Shown: piece after piece, positions 1 to 7,384 of the stretch | Layout: every line of letters starts with the position of its first letter | Numbering within the stretch: the stretch's first letter is position 1 | From: an uncultured Flavobacterium sp. | GTDB taxonomy: Bacteria; Bacteroidota; Bacteroidia; Flavobacteriales; Flavobacteriaceae | Reading direction: 5' to 3' | Assembly (NCBI GenBank): GCA_913061465.1 | Contig: CAJXSU010000012.1 | Coordinates: 1 to 41,351 of the forward strand | DNA: 41,351 nt | Translations under genes and position numbers: made by a program | Notes under the pieces: model-generated | What the model was told of the DNA's origin: nothing | Databases searched by the model: none | What the model saw: the letters and a program-made list of their open reading frames with translations, nothing else

Positions 1-232
1 CTGGAATATTATGAGCTGGAATTTTGATAGTAGTGTTTTTAGAAATATTTCTTCCAGTTTTTTCTGCTCTAGTTTTAATAATAAAGCTTCCAAAACCTCT
101 TAAGTAAACATTGTCTCCTTGTTCTAAAGCGCTTTTCACTTCTGTCATAAATGCTTCTACTGTTGCTAGCACATCTGCTTTTTCAATTCCTGATTTGTCC
201 GAAATTTTCGACACAATATCTGCTTTCGTCAT
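1..232 (-). CDS. HU-family DNA-binding protein, 3' end cut by the window edge
   Basis: Small histone-like protein that binds and bends DNA as a dimer in the nucleoid. The - strand frame opens with ATG at 232-230 and reads MTKADIVSKISDKSGIEKAD, then the typical HU/IHF pattern: an N-terminal helical pair, GDNVYLRGFGSF at the start of the beta arm, and an arm ending near KIPAHNIP, where the window stops. In HU the proline of this last motif intercalates into DNA. About 77 of the usual 90-100 residues are present. It is divergent from mutY, with a good -7 promoter element at 270-277. HU and IHF subfamilies are not separable from this fragment. Confidence 0.93.
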   Translation of the reverse strand, partial: MTKADIVSKISDKSGIEKADVLATVEAFMTEVKSALEQGDNVYLRGFGSFIIKTRAEKTGRNISKNTTIKIPAHNIP

Positions 233-269
233 GTTCTATAATTTATATTTTTCCCTAAAAATTTGCTGG

Positions 270-277
270 CAAATATA
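270..277 (-). promoter_or_regulatory. Candidate -7 promoter element of the HU gene
   Basis: On the - strand this reads TATATTTG, a full match to the Bacteroidota -7 consensus TANNTTTG. It lies 37 bases before the HU start codon. No clear TTTG -33 box is visible at the expected distance, so the call rests on the -7 box and its position. Confidence 0.5.
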
Positions 278-360
278 TGATAATTAATCTATTCCATAAA
301 AAGAAACAGATAAAAATATATCAATTTTAAGACGTAATATTGTAGGCGTAATCATTTTTA

Positions 361-1416
361 ATGAATTTTTCTAACACATTAATTTACTGGTATTTACAAA
401 CAAAAAGAGATTTACCTTGGCGTAAAACTCGAGACCCTTATCTTGTTTGGCTATCTGAAATCATACTTCAACAAACAAGAGTATCTCAGGGAATGAGTTA
501 TTACTTAACTTTTTCTACTGTTTTTCCAACAGTTGAAGATCTTGCAAATGCAGAAGAAAGTAAAGTTTTAAAAATGTGGCAAGGTTTAGGGTATTATTCT
601 AGAGCAAGGAACCTTCATTTTACTGCTAAATATATCTCAAACGAGCTATGTGGTCAATTTCCGACAAGTTATAAAGAGCTTATTAAATTAAAAGGAATAG
701 GAGATTATACAGCTTCAGCCATTTCTTCAATTTGTTTTGATGAACCTGCTGCAGTTGTTGATGGTAATGTTTACAGAGTTTTAGCTAGATTTTTTAAAAT
801 TGATACACCTATAAATAGCACAAAAGGCATCAAAGAGTTTAAAAGTTTAGCACAATCATTATTAGACACCAAAAATCCAGGAGTATATAATCAAGCAATT
901 ATGGATTTTGGTGCTCTTCAGTGCAAGCCAAAAAGCCCAAATTGTCATCAATGCCCAATGAGTTCAAATTGCATTGCTTTTGAAAAGGAATTAGTGAAAC
1001 AATTACCCGTAAAAGAAAAGAAATTAAAAGTTAAAAAGAAATATTTTAATTTTTTTGTATTTGTAACCAAGGAACATAAAACAATTTTTGAAGAGCGAAA
1101 AGGAAAGGGTATTTGGCAAGGGTTATATCAATTCCCATTAATTGAAACGAACAAAGAAGTTCATTTAGAAGATTTAGATAATTTACCAGAATTTCAAGCT
1201 CTTGTTTCTACGAATGCAGTAATTCAATTATTTAACGAAGATTCAATAATACACAAGCTATCACATCAACATTTATTTACAAAATTTTGGATTATAAAAA
1301 CTGATTATCATAACAGGGCAACAACCAATTGGGATACATTAGAGCTATTTCCTACTTCGGTATTGATTGCCAATTTCATGAAGGGATACAACCTGAAACC
1401 CAACCAAATTTTTTAG
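361..1416 (+). CDS. mutY: A/G-specific adenine DNA glycosylase MutY
   Basis: Removes adenine mispaired with 8-oxoguanine, the first step of base excision repair for oxidised guanine. The N-terminal endonuclease III fold carries the catalytic Glu33 (LSEIILQQTR), the helix-hairpin-helix LKGIGDYTASA at about 110-120, and catalytic Asp134 in VVDGNVYRVL. The 4Fe-4S cluster cysteines C188, C195, C198 and C204 (C-x6-C-x2-C-x5-C) are all present. A NUDIX-like C-terminal domain (about 225-340), which reads the 8-oxoG, completes a normal-length 351-residue protein. It opens the mutY-ssb-gldE-gldD gene order, which is conserved across Flavobacteriaceae. ATG start; ssb follows after 30 bases. Confidence 0.97.
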   Translation: MNFSNTLIYWYLQTKRDLPWRKTRDPYLVWLSEIILQQTRVSQGMSYYLTFSTVFPTVEDLANAEESKVLKMWQGLGYYSRARNLHFTAKYISNELCGQFPTSYKELIKLKGIGDYTASAISSICFDEPAAVVDGNVYRVLARFFKIDTPINSTKGIKEFKSLAQSLLDTKNPGVYNQAIMDFGALQCKPKSPNCHQCPMSSNCIAFEKELVKQLPVKEKKLKVKKKYFNFFVFVTKEHKTIFEERKGKGIWQGLYQFPLIETNKEVHLEDLDNLPEFQALVSTNAVIQLFNEDSIIHKLSHQHLFTKFWIIKTDYHNRATTNWDTLELFPTSVLIANFMKGYNLKPNQIF

Positions 1417-1446
1417 TACATTTGATGAAGAAATCAACAATTACTA

Positions 1447-1878
1447 ATGTCTGGAACAATAAATAAAGTAATATTAATAGGTCATTTAGGTGATGAAGTA
1501 AAAATGAATTATTTTGAAGGAGGAAACTCTATAGGGCGTTTCCCAATAGCAACTAATGAAAGTTATACGAATAAGCAAACTGGACAAAAAGTTACTAATA
1601 CAGAATGGCACGCTATAGTAGTTAGAAATAAACTTGCAGAAATTTGTGAAAAATATTTAACTAAAGGCGATAAGGTTTATTGTGAAGGGCGAATCAAGAC
1701 GCGTCAATGGTTGCAAGAAGGTCAAAAACGTTATTCTACAGAAATACATGTAGTTAATATGACTTTTTTATCAACTAAAAAAGAAACTGGAGGATCAGCT
1801 TTACCTAGTGATGATAAATCGTCTATATCGACCTCTCAAGAAAAAAATACAACTATTGAAGACGATTTTCCATTTTAA
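1447..1878 (+). CDS. ssb: Single-stranded DNA-binding protein
   Basis: Coats single-stranded DNA in replication, recombination and repair and recruits partner proteins. The OB fold covers about residues 1-110, with family signatures such as NKVILIGHLGDEVK, ATNESYTNKQTG, EWHAIVV and KVYCEGRIKTRQW. A short disordered Ser/Thr-rich linker leads to the acidic tail DDFPF, the standard SSB docking tip for RecO, PriA, exonucleases and other partners. At 143 residues it is normal for a bacterial SSB, slightly short in the linker. It sits between mutY and gldE in a probable operon. Many Bacteroidota carry extra SSB copies on mobile elements; this one is in the conserved chromosomal setting. Confidence 0.96.
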   Translation: MSGTINKVILIGHLGDEVKMNYFEGGNSIGRFPIATNESYTNKQTGQKVTNTEWHAIVVRNKLAEICEKYLTKGDKVYCEGRIKTRQWLQEGQKRYSTEIHVVNMTFLSTKKETGGSALPSDDKSSISTSQEKNTTIEDDFPF

Positions 1879-1898
1879 AAATCATAAAAGTTTACTAT

Positions 1899-3239
1899 TT
1901 GGACTCAAACTCTGAAATTTTATTACTATACATTGCTCAATTAGACGTCATGTTTTTAATTGCTAGCATCTCTTTTATTGTATTGCTTCTTTGTTCTGCT
2001 TTAATATCTGGAACTGAAGTTGCTTTTTTCTCTTTGTCAAAAACAGATATTATCAAAATTTCAGATGAAACTAAAGGACAAAACCCAGTTGTAATACTTT
2101 TACAAAACCCCAGTAAATTACTAGCTACAATTCTAATTACTAATAATTTTATAAATATTCTCATTGTATTAATTTTTGCATCACTTGGAGAAGTTTTTTT
2201 AAAAGACCAAAATTTATCACTAACAATATTAGGTTTTACACTACCTTCAAGTATAGTTAAGTTTTCAATTGAAGTAATATTAGTAACTTTCCTTATTCTT
2301 CTTTTTGGAGAAGTGCTACCTAAGGTTTACGCCTCTAGAAGAGCCCTTAAGTTCTGTAATTTCATGAGTAGGCCTCTTCAATTTCTTACATTTTTTCTAA
2401 CTCCTTTAAGCTTCCCTTTAATAAATTTAACCAATATTATTGAAAAAAAGCTAGGGAGTAAAAACTCAAATTTTTCAGTAGAAATTCTATCTAAAGCATT
2501 AGAACTCACTTCTGAGGAATCAACAACAAAAGAGGAACAAAAAATTTTAGAAGGAATTGTCAGTTTTGGTAATACCGAAACCGTTCAGATTATGAAGCCA
2601 AGAATAGATATTTTTGCCTTGTCTTATGATGAATCTTATGATGAGGTATTAACAAAAATTTTAAAACATGGTTATTCTAGAAATCCAGTTTATAAAGATT
2701 CTATTGATAATATTGTTGGTGTTTTGTATGCAAAAGACTTGTTAGGATTTCTCGATAATAAAGATTTTAAATGGCAAGAATTATTAAGAGAGCCATTTTT
2801 TGTGCCAGAAAATAAAAAATTAGATGATCTTTTGGTGGAATTTAGAGAAAGAAAAAACCATTTAGCCATAGTAGTTGATGAATATGGTGGAACCAGTGGT
2901 ATTGTTACCTTAGAAGATGTCATTGAAGAGATCGTAGGTGAAATTAATGATGAGTTTGATACAGATGACCTTTCATATTCAAAAATTGATGCCAATAATT
3001 ATATTTTTGATGGGAAAATTACGATTAAAGATTTTTGTAAAGTTTTAGAAGACACAAAAGAAGAAAAATTTGAGGAATACAAGGGTGAGTCTGAAACGAT
3101 AGCGGGTTTTATTTTAGAAATATCTGGGAAATTTCCAAAAATTGGCGAAAAAATAAATTTTAATAGATACACTTTTACTATCGAGGCATTGGATAGAAAG
3201 CGAATTAAACAATTAAAGGTTACAAGAAATCATGAGTAG
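1899..3239 (+). CDS. gldE: Gliding motility-associated membrane protein GldE (CNNM/CorC family)
   Basis: Inner-membrane protein linked to gliding and the type IX secretion system, where it is thought to support GldD. Residues about 15-190 form a DUF21/CNNM transmembrane domain with three or four hydrophobic segments. They are followed by a CBS pair (about 215-345, including VVDEYGGTSGIVTLEDVIEEIVGEI) and a C-terminal CorC/HlyC domain to residue 446. The start is a TTG 20 bases after ssb; the first in-frame ATG would drop 17 residues. The TTG is preferred because GldE proteins usually carry a short polar stretch before the first membrane segment. The gene overlaps gldD by 8 bases, so the two are probably translationally coupled. 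Its general family includes Mg/Co efflux proteins, so a cation-related role remains possible. Confidence 0.92.
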   Translation: MDSNSEILLLYIAQLDVMFLIASISFIVLLLCSALISGTEVAFFSLSKTDIIKISDETKGQNPVVILLQNPSKLLATILITNNFINILIVLIFASLGEVFLKDQNLSLTILGFTLPSSIVKFSIEVILVTFLILLFGEVLPKVYASRRALKFCNFMSRPLQFLTFFLTPLSFPLINLTNIIEKKLGSKNSNFSVEILSKALELTSEESTTKEEQKILEGIVSFGNTETVQIMKPRIDIFALSYDESYDEVLTKILKHGYSRNPVYKDSIDNIVGVLYAKDLLGFLDNKDFKWQELLREPFFVPENKKLDDLLVEFRERKNHLAIVVDEYGGTSGIVTLEDVIEEIVGEINDEFDTDDLSYSKIDANNYIFDGKITIKDFCKVLEDTKEEKFEEYKGESETIAGFILEISGKFPKIGEKINFNRYTFTIEALDRKRIKQLKVTRNHE

Positions 3240-3783
3240 ATTTTTTTTTAGTATTATTATTATTTTATTTACTTCTTGCTCTGAGGAAACTTTACCTAAG
3301 CCAAAAGCATTCTTGAATTTAGAATATATCAAGCCAACCTATCAAGAATTAATTTTGAAAAGACCTTATACATTTGAGTTTTCTGAAAGAGTAAAATTAA
3401 AAGACAGCCCCAACAATTGGCTTAAGTTAGAATACCCAAGATTAAAGGCATCAATAGATATTACTTACAGAAAAATAGATGGAAATCTTCGAGAGCTATT
3501 GTTAGAGTCAGAAAAATTAGTTTTTAAGCATACTTCAAGAGCAGAACAAATTTCTTCAAAAGACTATGTAAAGAATAAGGAAAGGGTATTTGGGACGTTG
3601 TATGATATTACTGGAAATGCAGCTTCACATATTCAATTTCATATCACAGATAGCACAAATCATTTTATAAAAGGAGCCTTATATTTTAAGATTAAACCAA
3701 ATTATGACTCTTTGCTTCCGGCAGTAAACTACATAAAAAATGATATCCTCCATTTGATGGAAACTTTTCAATGGGAGAAATAA
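3232..3783 (+). CDS. gldD: Gliding motility lipoprotein GldD
   Basis: Lipoprotein required for gliding and type IX secretion in flavobacteria. Its precise biochemical role is not settled, and it is genetically tied to GldE. The N-terminus MSRFFFSIIIILFTSC is a signal peptide with lipobox Cys16. The mature part, about 167 residues, has family features such as LNLEYIKPTYQEL, YTFEFSERVKLKD, and FHITDSTNHFIKGALYFKIKPN near the end. Length (183) is normal for GldD. The ATG lies inside the last codons of gldE (8-base overlap), which supports the start and a shared transcript. It converges with the heme A synthase gene, with 38 bases between the two stop codons. Confidence 0.94.
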   Translation: MSRFFFSIIIILFTSCSEETLPKPKAFLNLEYIKPTYQELILKRPYTFEFSERVKLKDSPNNWLKLEYPRLKASIDITYRKIDGNLRELLLESEKLVFKHTSRAEQISSKDYVKNKERVFGTLYDITGNAASHIQFHITDSTNHFIKGALYFKIKPNYDSLLPAVNYIKNDILHLMETFQWEK

Positions 3784-3802
3784 ACTAACATTATAGAAAT
3801 TC

Positions 3803-3826
3803 TAATTCGTTATTTAATTCGTTATT
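3803..3826. repeat. Exact 12-bp tandem duplication between gldD and the heme A synthase gene
   Basis: TAATTCGTTATT occurs twice in direct tandem (3803-3814 and 3815-3826). The second copy contains the stop codon (- strand) of the heme A synthase gene at 3822-3824, so the duplication moved the gene's 3' flank without altering the protein much. It looks like a small slippage duplication; no function is evident. Confidence 0.6.
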
Positions 3827-4838
3827 GTGTTTTTCTACTTTGTAGCCACAGATAAAACTGAACTCCAAATAATAGAGCCCCAGAAAGTAAATGAATTGCC
3901 TGGGTTCCTAATGGAAATTCTGCGTAATACATTAAAATTCCAGTAATGGTTTCTAAAAAAAGCAAAACTAGAATCCATTTTACTAATTTATAACCTAACC
4001 CATGAAGTTGGTTTAGATAAAATAATCCAAAATTCACAAGGATAATTGCAATGGTAAATGATCTATGAAAATAAAATTTAAAGCTGGGGTTCATTAGGCT
4101 GTACTCTTTATTTTCAAAACCAAATAATTTAACTTGTTCATCAATAAATTGACGAACCTGAGTTCCCATTGCTATCTGAATCAAAGAAAAAATAATTGAT
4201 ACAATTAGAAGCCTGTTAAATAATGAATGATACTTGAAGAATGTTTTGTTTCTTCTAATGATAAATAAAATTCCGAGTATAAGGCCAATAATTAATAAAC
4301 CTATTACCATATGAATGGTAATCATTGTAGGTTTTAAATTACTATCAACAACCATTTTCCCTAAAAAAGCCTCAACTAACATAAAGAAAAAGGCAATAAA
4401 TGATAGTATTGGAATCCACTTATTCTCCTTTCTAAATTTTAGTGAACCAGCAAGTAGAAATAGAAAAATAAAACCAGATAGTACAGTTATCAATCTATTA
4501 ATGTACTCTACCCAAGTGTGAAATTTATTAAAAGTTGCATATTCGTGTTTGGTGTATTCTTCCCAATTACTTTCATTAAAAGCTGCAGATGTTTTTATTT
4601 GTTTTTCAGCCACATAAAGAGCCTCATCTTTAATGATAATAATCCCTTCTTCATATGTTGTGTTTGGTTGCCATATAATCTGTTCTTCAGAAGTTGGAGG
4701 TATGTAGTAACCAAAACATTTTGGCCAGTCAGGGCAACCCATTCCAGAGCCAGTCATTCTAACAATTGACCCAGCTAAAAATATTAAATAAAGACTTACT
4801 AAAGTAACTTTAACAATCGTAGGAAATCGATTTTTCAT
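3822..4838 (-). CDS. ctaA: Heme A synthase, COX15/CtaA family
   Basis: Oxidises the methyl group of heme O to make heme A for cytochrome oxidase. About eight membrane helices are predicted. Visible are the start signature SIVRMTGSGMGCPDWPKCFG with the conserved cysteine pair, and the heme-related histidines in FHTWVEYINRL, IHMVIGL, FHRSFTIA and IHLLSGALL. A further GTG lies 18 bases upstream (4856), but a strong -7 box (4856-4863) overlaps it, and flavobacterial homologues start MKN/MKK..FP. ATG at 4838 (338 residues) is therefore chosen. Between the cysteine motif and the first heme histidine there is an extra periplasmic loop of about 50 residues, discussed as a finding. It converges with gldD. 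Confidence 0.93.
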   Translation of the reverse strand: MKNRFPTIVKVTLVSLYLIFLAGSIVRMTGSGMGCPDWPKCFGYYIPPTSEEQIIWQPNTTYEEGIIIIKDEALYVAEKQIKTSAAFNESNWEEYTKHEYATFNKFHTWVEYINRLITVLSGFIFLFLLAGSLKFRKENKWIPILSFIAFFFMLVEAFLGKMVVDSNLKPTMITIHMVIGLLIIGLILGILFIIRRNKTFFKYHSLFNRLLIVSIIFSLIQIAMGTQVRQFIDEQVKLFGFENKEYSLMNPSFKFYFHRSFTIAIILVNFGLFYLNQLHGLGYKLVKWILVLLFLETITGILMYYAEFPLGTQAIHLLSGALLFGVQFYLWLQSRKTQ

Positions 4839-4855
4839 CTGAATGAATATTTTCA

Positions 4856-4863
4856 CAAAGGTA
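4856..4863 (-). promoter_or_regulatory. Candidate -7 promoter element of ctaA
   Basis: On the - strand this reads TACCTTTG, matching TANNTTTG, 17 bases before the ATG at 4838. It overlaps the upstream GTG codon and so argues against translation starting there. No convincing -33 TTTG was found. Confidence 0.5.
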
Positions 4864-4925
4864 AATTAAAAACTACTAAAATAAATTTCTATTTGTAGAA
4901 GCCTTTTCTTTATAATGAGTTTAAA

Positions 4926-5294
4926 TTATAAAGATTTTTTAGACTTTAATTCAGATGCGGTATAGGCGTCACCTCCTGCTATACCAGTTATAAACGAGCT
5001 TATTTCTTTTGTAGAGGTTTTGCTGCTATCAAATGACACAGTAGCAATACTATCTGTAAAAACTACTATTGCATCTGTAATACCCTCTTTTTTTGAAAGC
5101 TTAGATTGAATTGTTTTAGCACAACCAATTTCACAGGTCATTCCTGAAACAGCAAAAGATACAGTTTGAATATTTGTTATTTTCGGAATATCACTTTTTA
5201 GATCTTTAGTCGTTAGATTTTCACGATCAACCGAACAAGACCAAAGCAAAAGAATGTTAAGCATAAGTGATAAAAAAAATGACTTAGTATTCAT
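4926..5294 (-). CDS. Lipoprotein with a single heavy-metal-associated (HMA) domain
   Basis: Small periplasmic or outer-membrane-anchored protein with one ferredoxin-like HMA domain, the fold used by copper chaperones and MerP. The signal peptide ends in a lipobox (LLLWSC, Cys20). The metal loop reads GMTCEIGCAKTIQ with Cys54 and Cys58, a CxxxC spacing instead of the standard CxxC. The rest follows the fold: helix TIQSKLSKKEGI, strand AIVVFTDSIATVSFD, helix TSTKEISSFITGI. Its neighbour ctaA matures the copper-containing cytochrome oxidase, so a role in copper handling in the envelope is plausible but inferred. Similar short HMA lipoproteins are common in flavobacteria. Divergent from the EamA gene. 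Confidence 0.85.
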   Translation of the reverse strand: MNTKSFFLSLMLNILLLWSCSVDRENLTTKDLKSDIPKITNIQTVSFAVSGMTCEIGCAKTIQSKLSKKEGITDAIVVFTDSIATVSFDSSKTSTKEISSFITGIAGGDAYTASELKSKKSL

Positions 5295-5322
5295 AATTGC
5301 TTTTTAGGATTTTTTTATATTA

Positions 5323-5330
5323 CAAATTTA
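5323..5330 (-). promoter_or_regulatory. Candidate -7 promoter element of the HMA lipoprotein gene
   Basis: The - strand reads TAAATTTG (TANNTTTG match), 28 bases before the ATG at 5294. A single-box call without an obvious -33 partner. Confidence 0.4.
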
Positions 5331-5392
5331 TACATTTAATGACGTATATCTTAAGATTTATTCCATTTTTGTAAGTCATTAATAAACAGATA

Positions 5393-6265
5393 ATGAGTAA
5401 CGATTATAAAAAGTGGATTTACCTAATAGTTTTAGCAATTATTTGGGGAAGTTCTTTCATCCTAATAAAAAAATCTTTAGTTGGTTTAACCCCAATACAA
5501 TTGGGTGCATTGAGAACATTTATTGCTGGAGTATTTGTGCTTTTAATTGGATTTAGAAGTTTGAAAAAAATTCAAAAACATCAATGGAAGTATATTGTTG
5601 TTAGTTCTTTATTAGGCACTTTATTTCCTGCATTCTTTTTTGCATTTGCAATCACAGGAATAGATAGTTCTGTAGCTTCAATACTAAACTCTTTAACCTC
5701 ATTAAATGCGCTTATTGTAGCTACATTATTTTTTGGAGTGGTATTTAAAAGAGTTCAATTAGTTGGAGTGCTTATTGGCTTGATAGGTACAATTATGTTA
5801 ATATTAGAAAGTTCTTCTTTAAACCCTAATCAAAACTATTGGTATGCCATTTTTGTACTTATAGCTTCTTTAGGATATGCTTTTAATGTGAATATCATTA
5901 AAAAACATTTATCAGATATTCCTGCGATGAGCATTACCGCAGGTCACTTTATTTTATTAATATTCCCTGTATTTTTGATCTTGGTATTTTCAGGATTTTT
6001 CTCATCAGTAGAATTTACTCCTGAAACAAATACTTCCATTATGTATTTAATAGTACTTTCGGTAGTTGGCACAGGTTTAGCAAAAATTATGTTTAATAAA
6101 TTAATACAAATATCTACACCTGTTTTTTCTACTTCAGTGGCCTATTTAATTCCAATCGTTGCAATTATTTGGGGATTCATTGATGGTGAAAAGGTGAGTT
6201 ATCTTCAACTATTTTCAGGTATAATAATACTTACAGGTATCTATATTGTAAATAAGGTTAAATAA
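5393..6265 (+). CDS. EamA/DMT-family permease (RhaT-like)
   Basis: Inner-membrane transporter of the drug/metabolite superfamily with ten predicted membrane helices in two EamA repeats (about 8-137 and 150-288). Typical signatures are IIWGSSFILIKKSLVGLTP in the first repeat, with conserved IWG near the start, and TSVAYLIPIVAIIWGFIDGE in the second. At 290 residues it has family length. Members export amino acids, metabolites or drugs, and the substrate cannot be predicted from the sequence. ATG start, divergent from the HMA lipoprotein gene. A CATTTTTG (one mismatch to the -7 consensus) at 5364-5371 could be its promoter. Confidence 0.9.
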   Translation: MSNDYKKWIYLIVLAIIWGSSFILIKKSLVGLTPIQLGALRTFIAGVFVLLIGFRSLKKIQKHQWKYIVVSSLLGTLFPAFFFAFAITGIDSSVASILNSLTSLNALIVATLFFGVVFKRVQLVGVLIGLIGTIMLILESSSLNPNQNYWYAIFVLIASLGYAFNVNIIKKHLSDIPAMSITAGHFILLIFPVFLILVFSGFFSSVEFTPETNTSIMYLIVLSVVGTGLAKIMFNKLIQISTPVFSTSVAYLIPIVAIIWGFIDGEKVSYLQLFSGIIILTGIYIVNKVK

Positions 6266-6398
6266 TTTTTTTTAGCTCTTTTTCTTTAACCACTATAAAA
6301 TGTGGAATAATAATTTTACTTTAAATTCGCTAATATAGGTTGTGCTTTAAATTCAATCCGTTTCTAATTACATGGGCTATTTTTTTTGACCACTAGCT

Positions 6399-6430
6399 AT
6401 TGTTTTATTTTAAAAATAAAAGTATATTTG
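6399..6430 (+). promoter_or_regulatory. Promoter of the rplU-rpmA operon (-33 and -7 boxes)
   Basis: A -33 box ATTG (6399-6402) is followed after 20 bases by TATATTTG (6423-6430), a full match to the Bacteroidota -7 box. The start codon of rplU is 64 bases downstream, leaving a leader of about 55 bases. The rest of the 229-base gap after the EamA gene (6266-6398) shows nothing else recognisable. Confidence 0.65.
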
Positions 6431-6494
6431 CACCCGCATTTTCAGTTTTTGAATATGTAAAAAATTAATTAAAGCTAATAACAAACTTAATAGT

Positions 6495-7016
6495 ATGTAC
6501 GCAATTGTAGAGATAGCAGGGCAGCAGTTTAAAGTAGCAAAAGACCAAAAAGTATACGTTCATCGTTTAAAAGAAGCAGAAGGTTCGAAAGTAACTTTCA
6601 ACAAGGTAATGCTTTTAGAAGATGGTAAAAATGTAACTATTGGCGCCCCAGCTATAGAAGGAGCCGAAGTAAAGGCCAAAATTTTAGGTCACCTTAAAGG
6701 TGATAAAGTAATCGTTTTCAAAAAGAAAAGAAGAAAAGGTTACAAAAAGAAAAACGGACACCGTCAGTATTTAAGTGAAATTCTAATTGAGAGTATTGCT
6801 GCATCAGGTGCAAAGAAAGCTCCAGTAAAAAAAGCAGCTGCTCCTAAAAAGGAAGAAATAGCAGTAAAAGCTCCAAAAGCTGAAGTAAAGGAAACAGCAT
6901 CTGTTGATGTAAGTTCTATGACTGTAGCTCAATTAAAGGCTTTAGCTAAAGAAAAAGGGATCTCAGGATATACCTCTTTAAAGAAAGCAGAATTAATAGA
7001 GGTGTTAAGTAAATAA
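6495..7016 (+). CDS. rplU: Ribosomal protein bL21 with C-terminal Rho_N/HeH-like extension
   Basis: Large-subunit protein that binds 23S rRNA. Residues 1-103 are a complete bL21, starting MYAIVEIAGQQFKVAKDQ and including the basic loop KKKRRKGYKKKNGHRQ. Ordinary bL21 ends there. Here a lysine/alanine-rich linker (about 105-138) leads to a 35-residue module at 139-173 (SSMTVAQLKALAKEKGISGY, then SLKKAELIEVL). This resembles the Rho N-terminal or helix-extended-loop-helix nucleic-acid-binding motif. Such tails occur in other Bacteroidota L21 proteins, so this is probably a lineage trait rather than an error. Followed by rpmA after 28 bases, the usual pair. Confidence 0.97.
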   Translation: MYAIVEIAGQQFKVAKDQKVYVHRLKEAEGSKVTFNKVMLLEDGKNVTIGAPAIEGAEVKAKILGHLKGDKVIVFKKKRRKGYKKKNGHRQYLSEILIESIAASGAKKAPVKKAAAPKKEEIAVKAPKAEVKETASVDVSSMTVAQLKALAKEKGISGYTSLKKAELIEVLSK

Positions 7017-7044
7017 AAAATTTCAATTTTAAAACCATAGAATC

Positions 7045-7305
7045 ATGGCACATAAAAAAGGAGTAGGTAGTTCGAAGAATGGTAGAGAATCAGAATCGAA
7101 ACGACTAGGAGTTAAAATTTTTGGAGGACAAGCAGCAATTGCTGGTAATATCATTGTTCGTCAAAGAGGGACTACTCACAATCCAGGCGAAAATGTATAT
7201 ATGGGTAAAGACCATACATTACATGCTAAAGTTGATGGAGTTGTTGCTTTTAGAAAGAAAAAAGATAACAGATCTTACGTTTCTGTTGTTCCTTTCGAGG
7301 CATAG
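7045..7305 (+). CDS. rpmA: Ribosomal protein bL27
   Basis: Large-subunit protein whose N-terminal tail reaches the peptidyl transferase centre. The 86-residue product starts [20 protein letters not shown], so it has no Firmicutes-type cleavable N-terminal extension. It carries the conserved [27 protein letters not shown] and GVVAFRKKK stretches. Second gene of the rplU-rpmA operon, closed by a strong intrinsic terminator 24 bases after the stop. Confidence 0.98.
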   Translation: MAHKKGVGSSKNGRESESKRLGVKIFGGQAAIAGNIIVRQRGTTHNPGENVYMGKDHTLHAKVDGVVAFRKKKDNRSYVSVVPFEA

Positions 7306-7329
7306 TCAATAGCACTTTAAAATATTAAA

Positions 7330-7358
7330 CGTCCAAACAAAGTTTGGGCGTTTTTTTT
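7330..7358 (+). terminator. Intrinsic terminator of rplU-rpmA
   Basis: Nine-base-pair stem CGTCCAAAC / GTTTGGGCG (one G-T pair) with an AAA loop, followed by eight T residues at 7351-7358. It follows the rpmA stop by 24 bases. The right arm and T-run overlap the putative waaA promoter. Confidence 0.9.
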
Positions 7359-7371
7359 ATATGCTATTTTG
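7343..7371 (+). promoter_or_regulatory. Candidate waaA promoter overlapping the upstream terminator
   Basis: TTTG at 7343-7346 lies in the right arm of the rpmA terminator hairpin. It is followed after 18 bases by TATTTTG (7365-7371), a near match to the -7 box (one base short). The sequence then continues GTACATTTAC, as in many flavobacterial promoters. The position implies a very short leader before ATG at 7385. Confidence 0.4.
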
Positions 7372-7384
7372 TACATTTACATGG

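Noticed and set aside
4315..4769. Two + strand frames opposite ctaA
   Set aside because: They mirror hydrophobic codons of a certain membrane protein gene on the - strand.
4839..4856. GTG start giving six more residues to heme A synthase
   Set aside because: The GTG overlaps a good -7 box, and the family start pattern begins at the next ATG.
6266..6398. Possible structured leader or riboswitch upstream of rplU
   Set aside because: No convincing stem-loop was found, and this stretch lies upstream of the likely promoter at 6399-6430, so it is not part of the leader.
7121..7312. Open frame overlapping rpmA in another + frame
   Set aside because: It lies almost wholly inside the certain bL27 gene and has no recognisable protein pattern.
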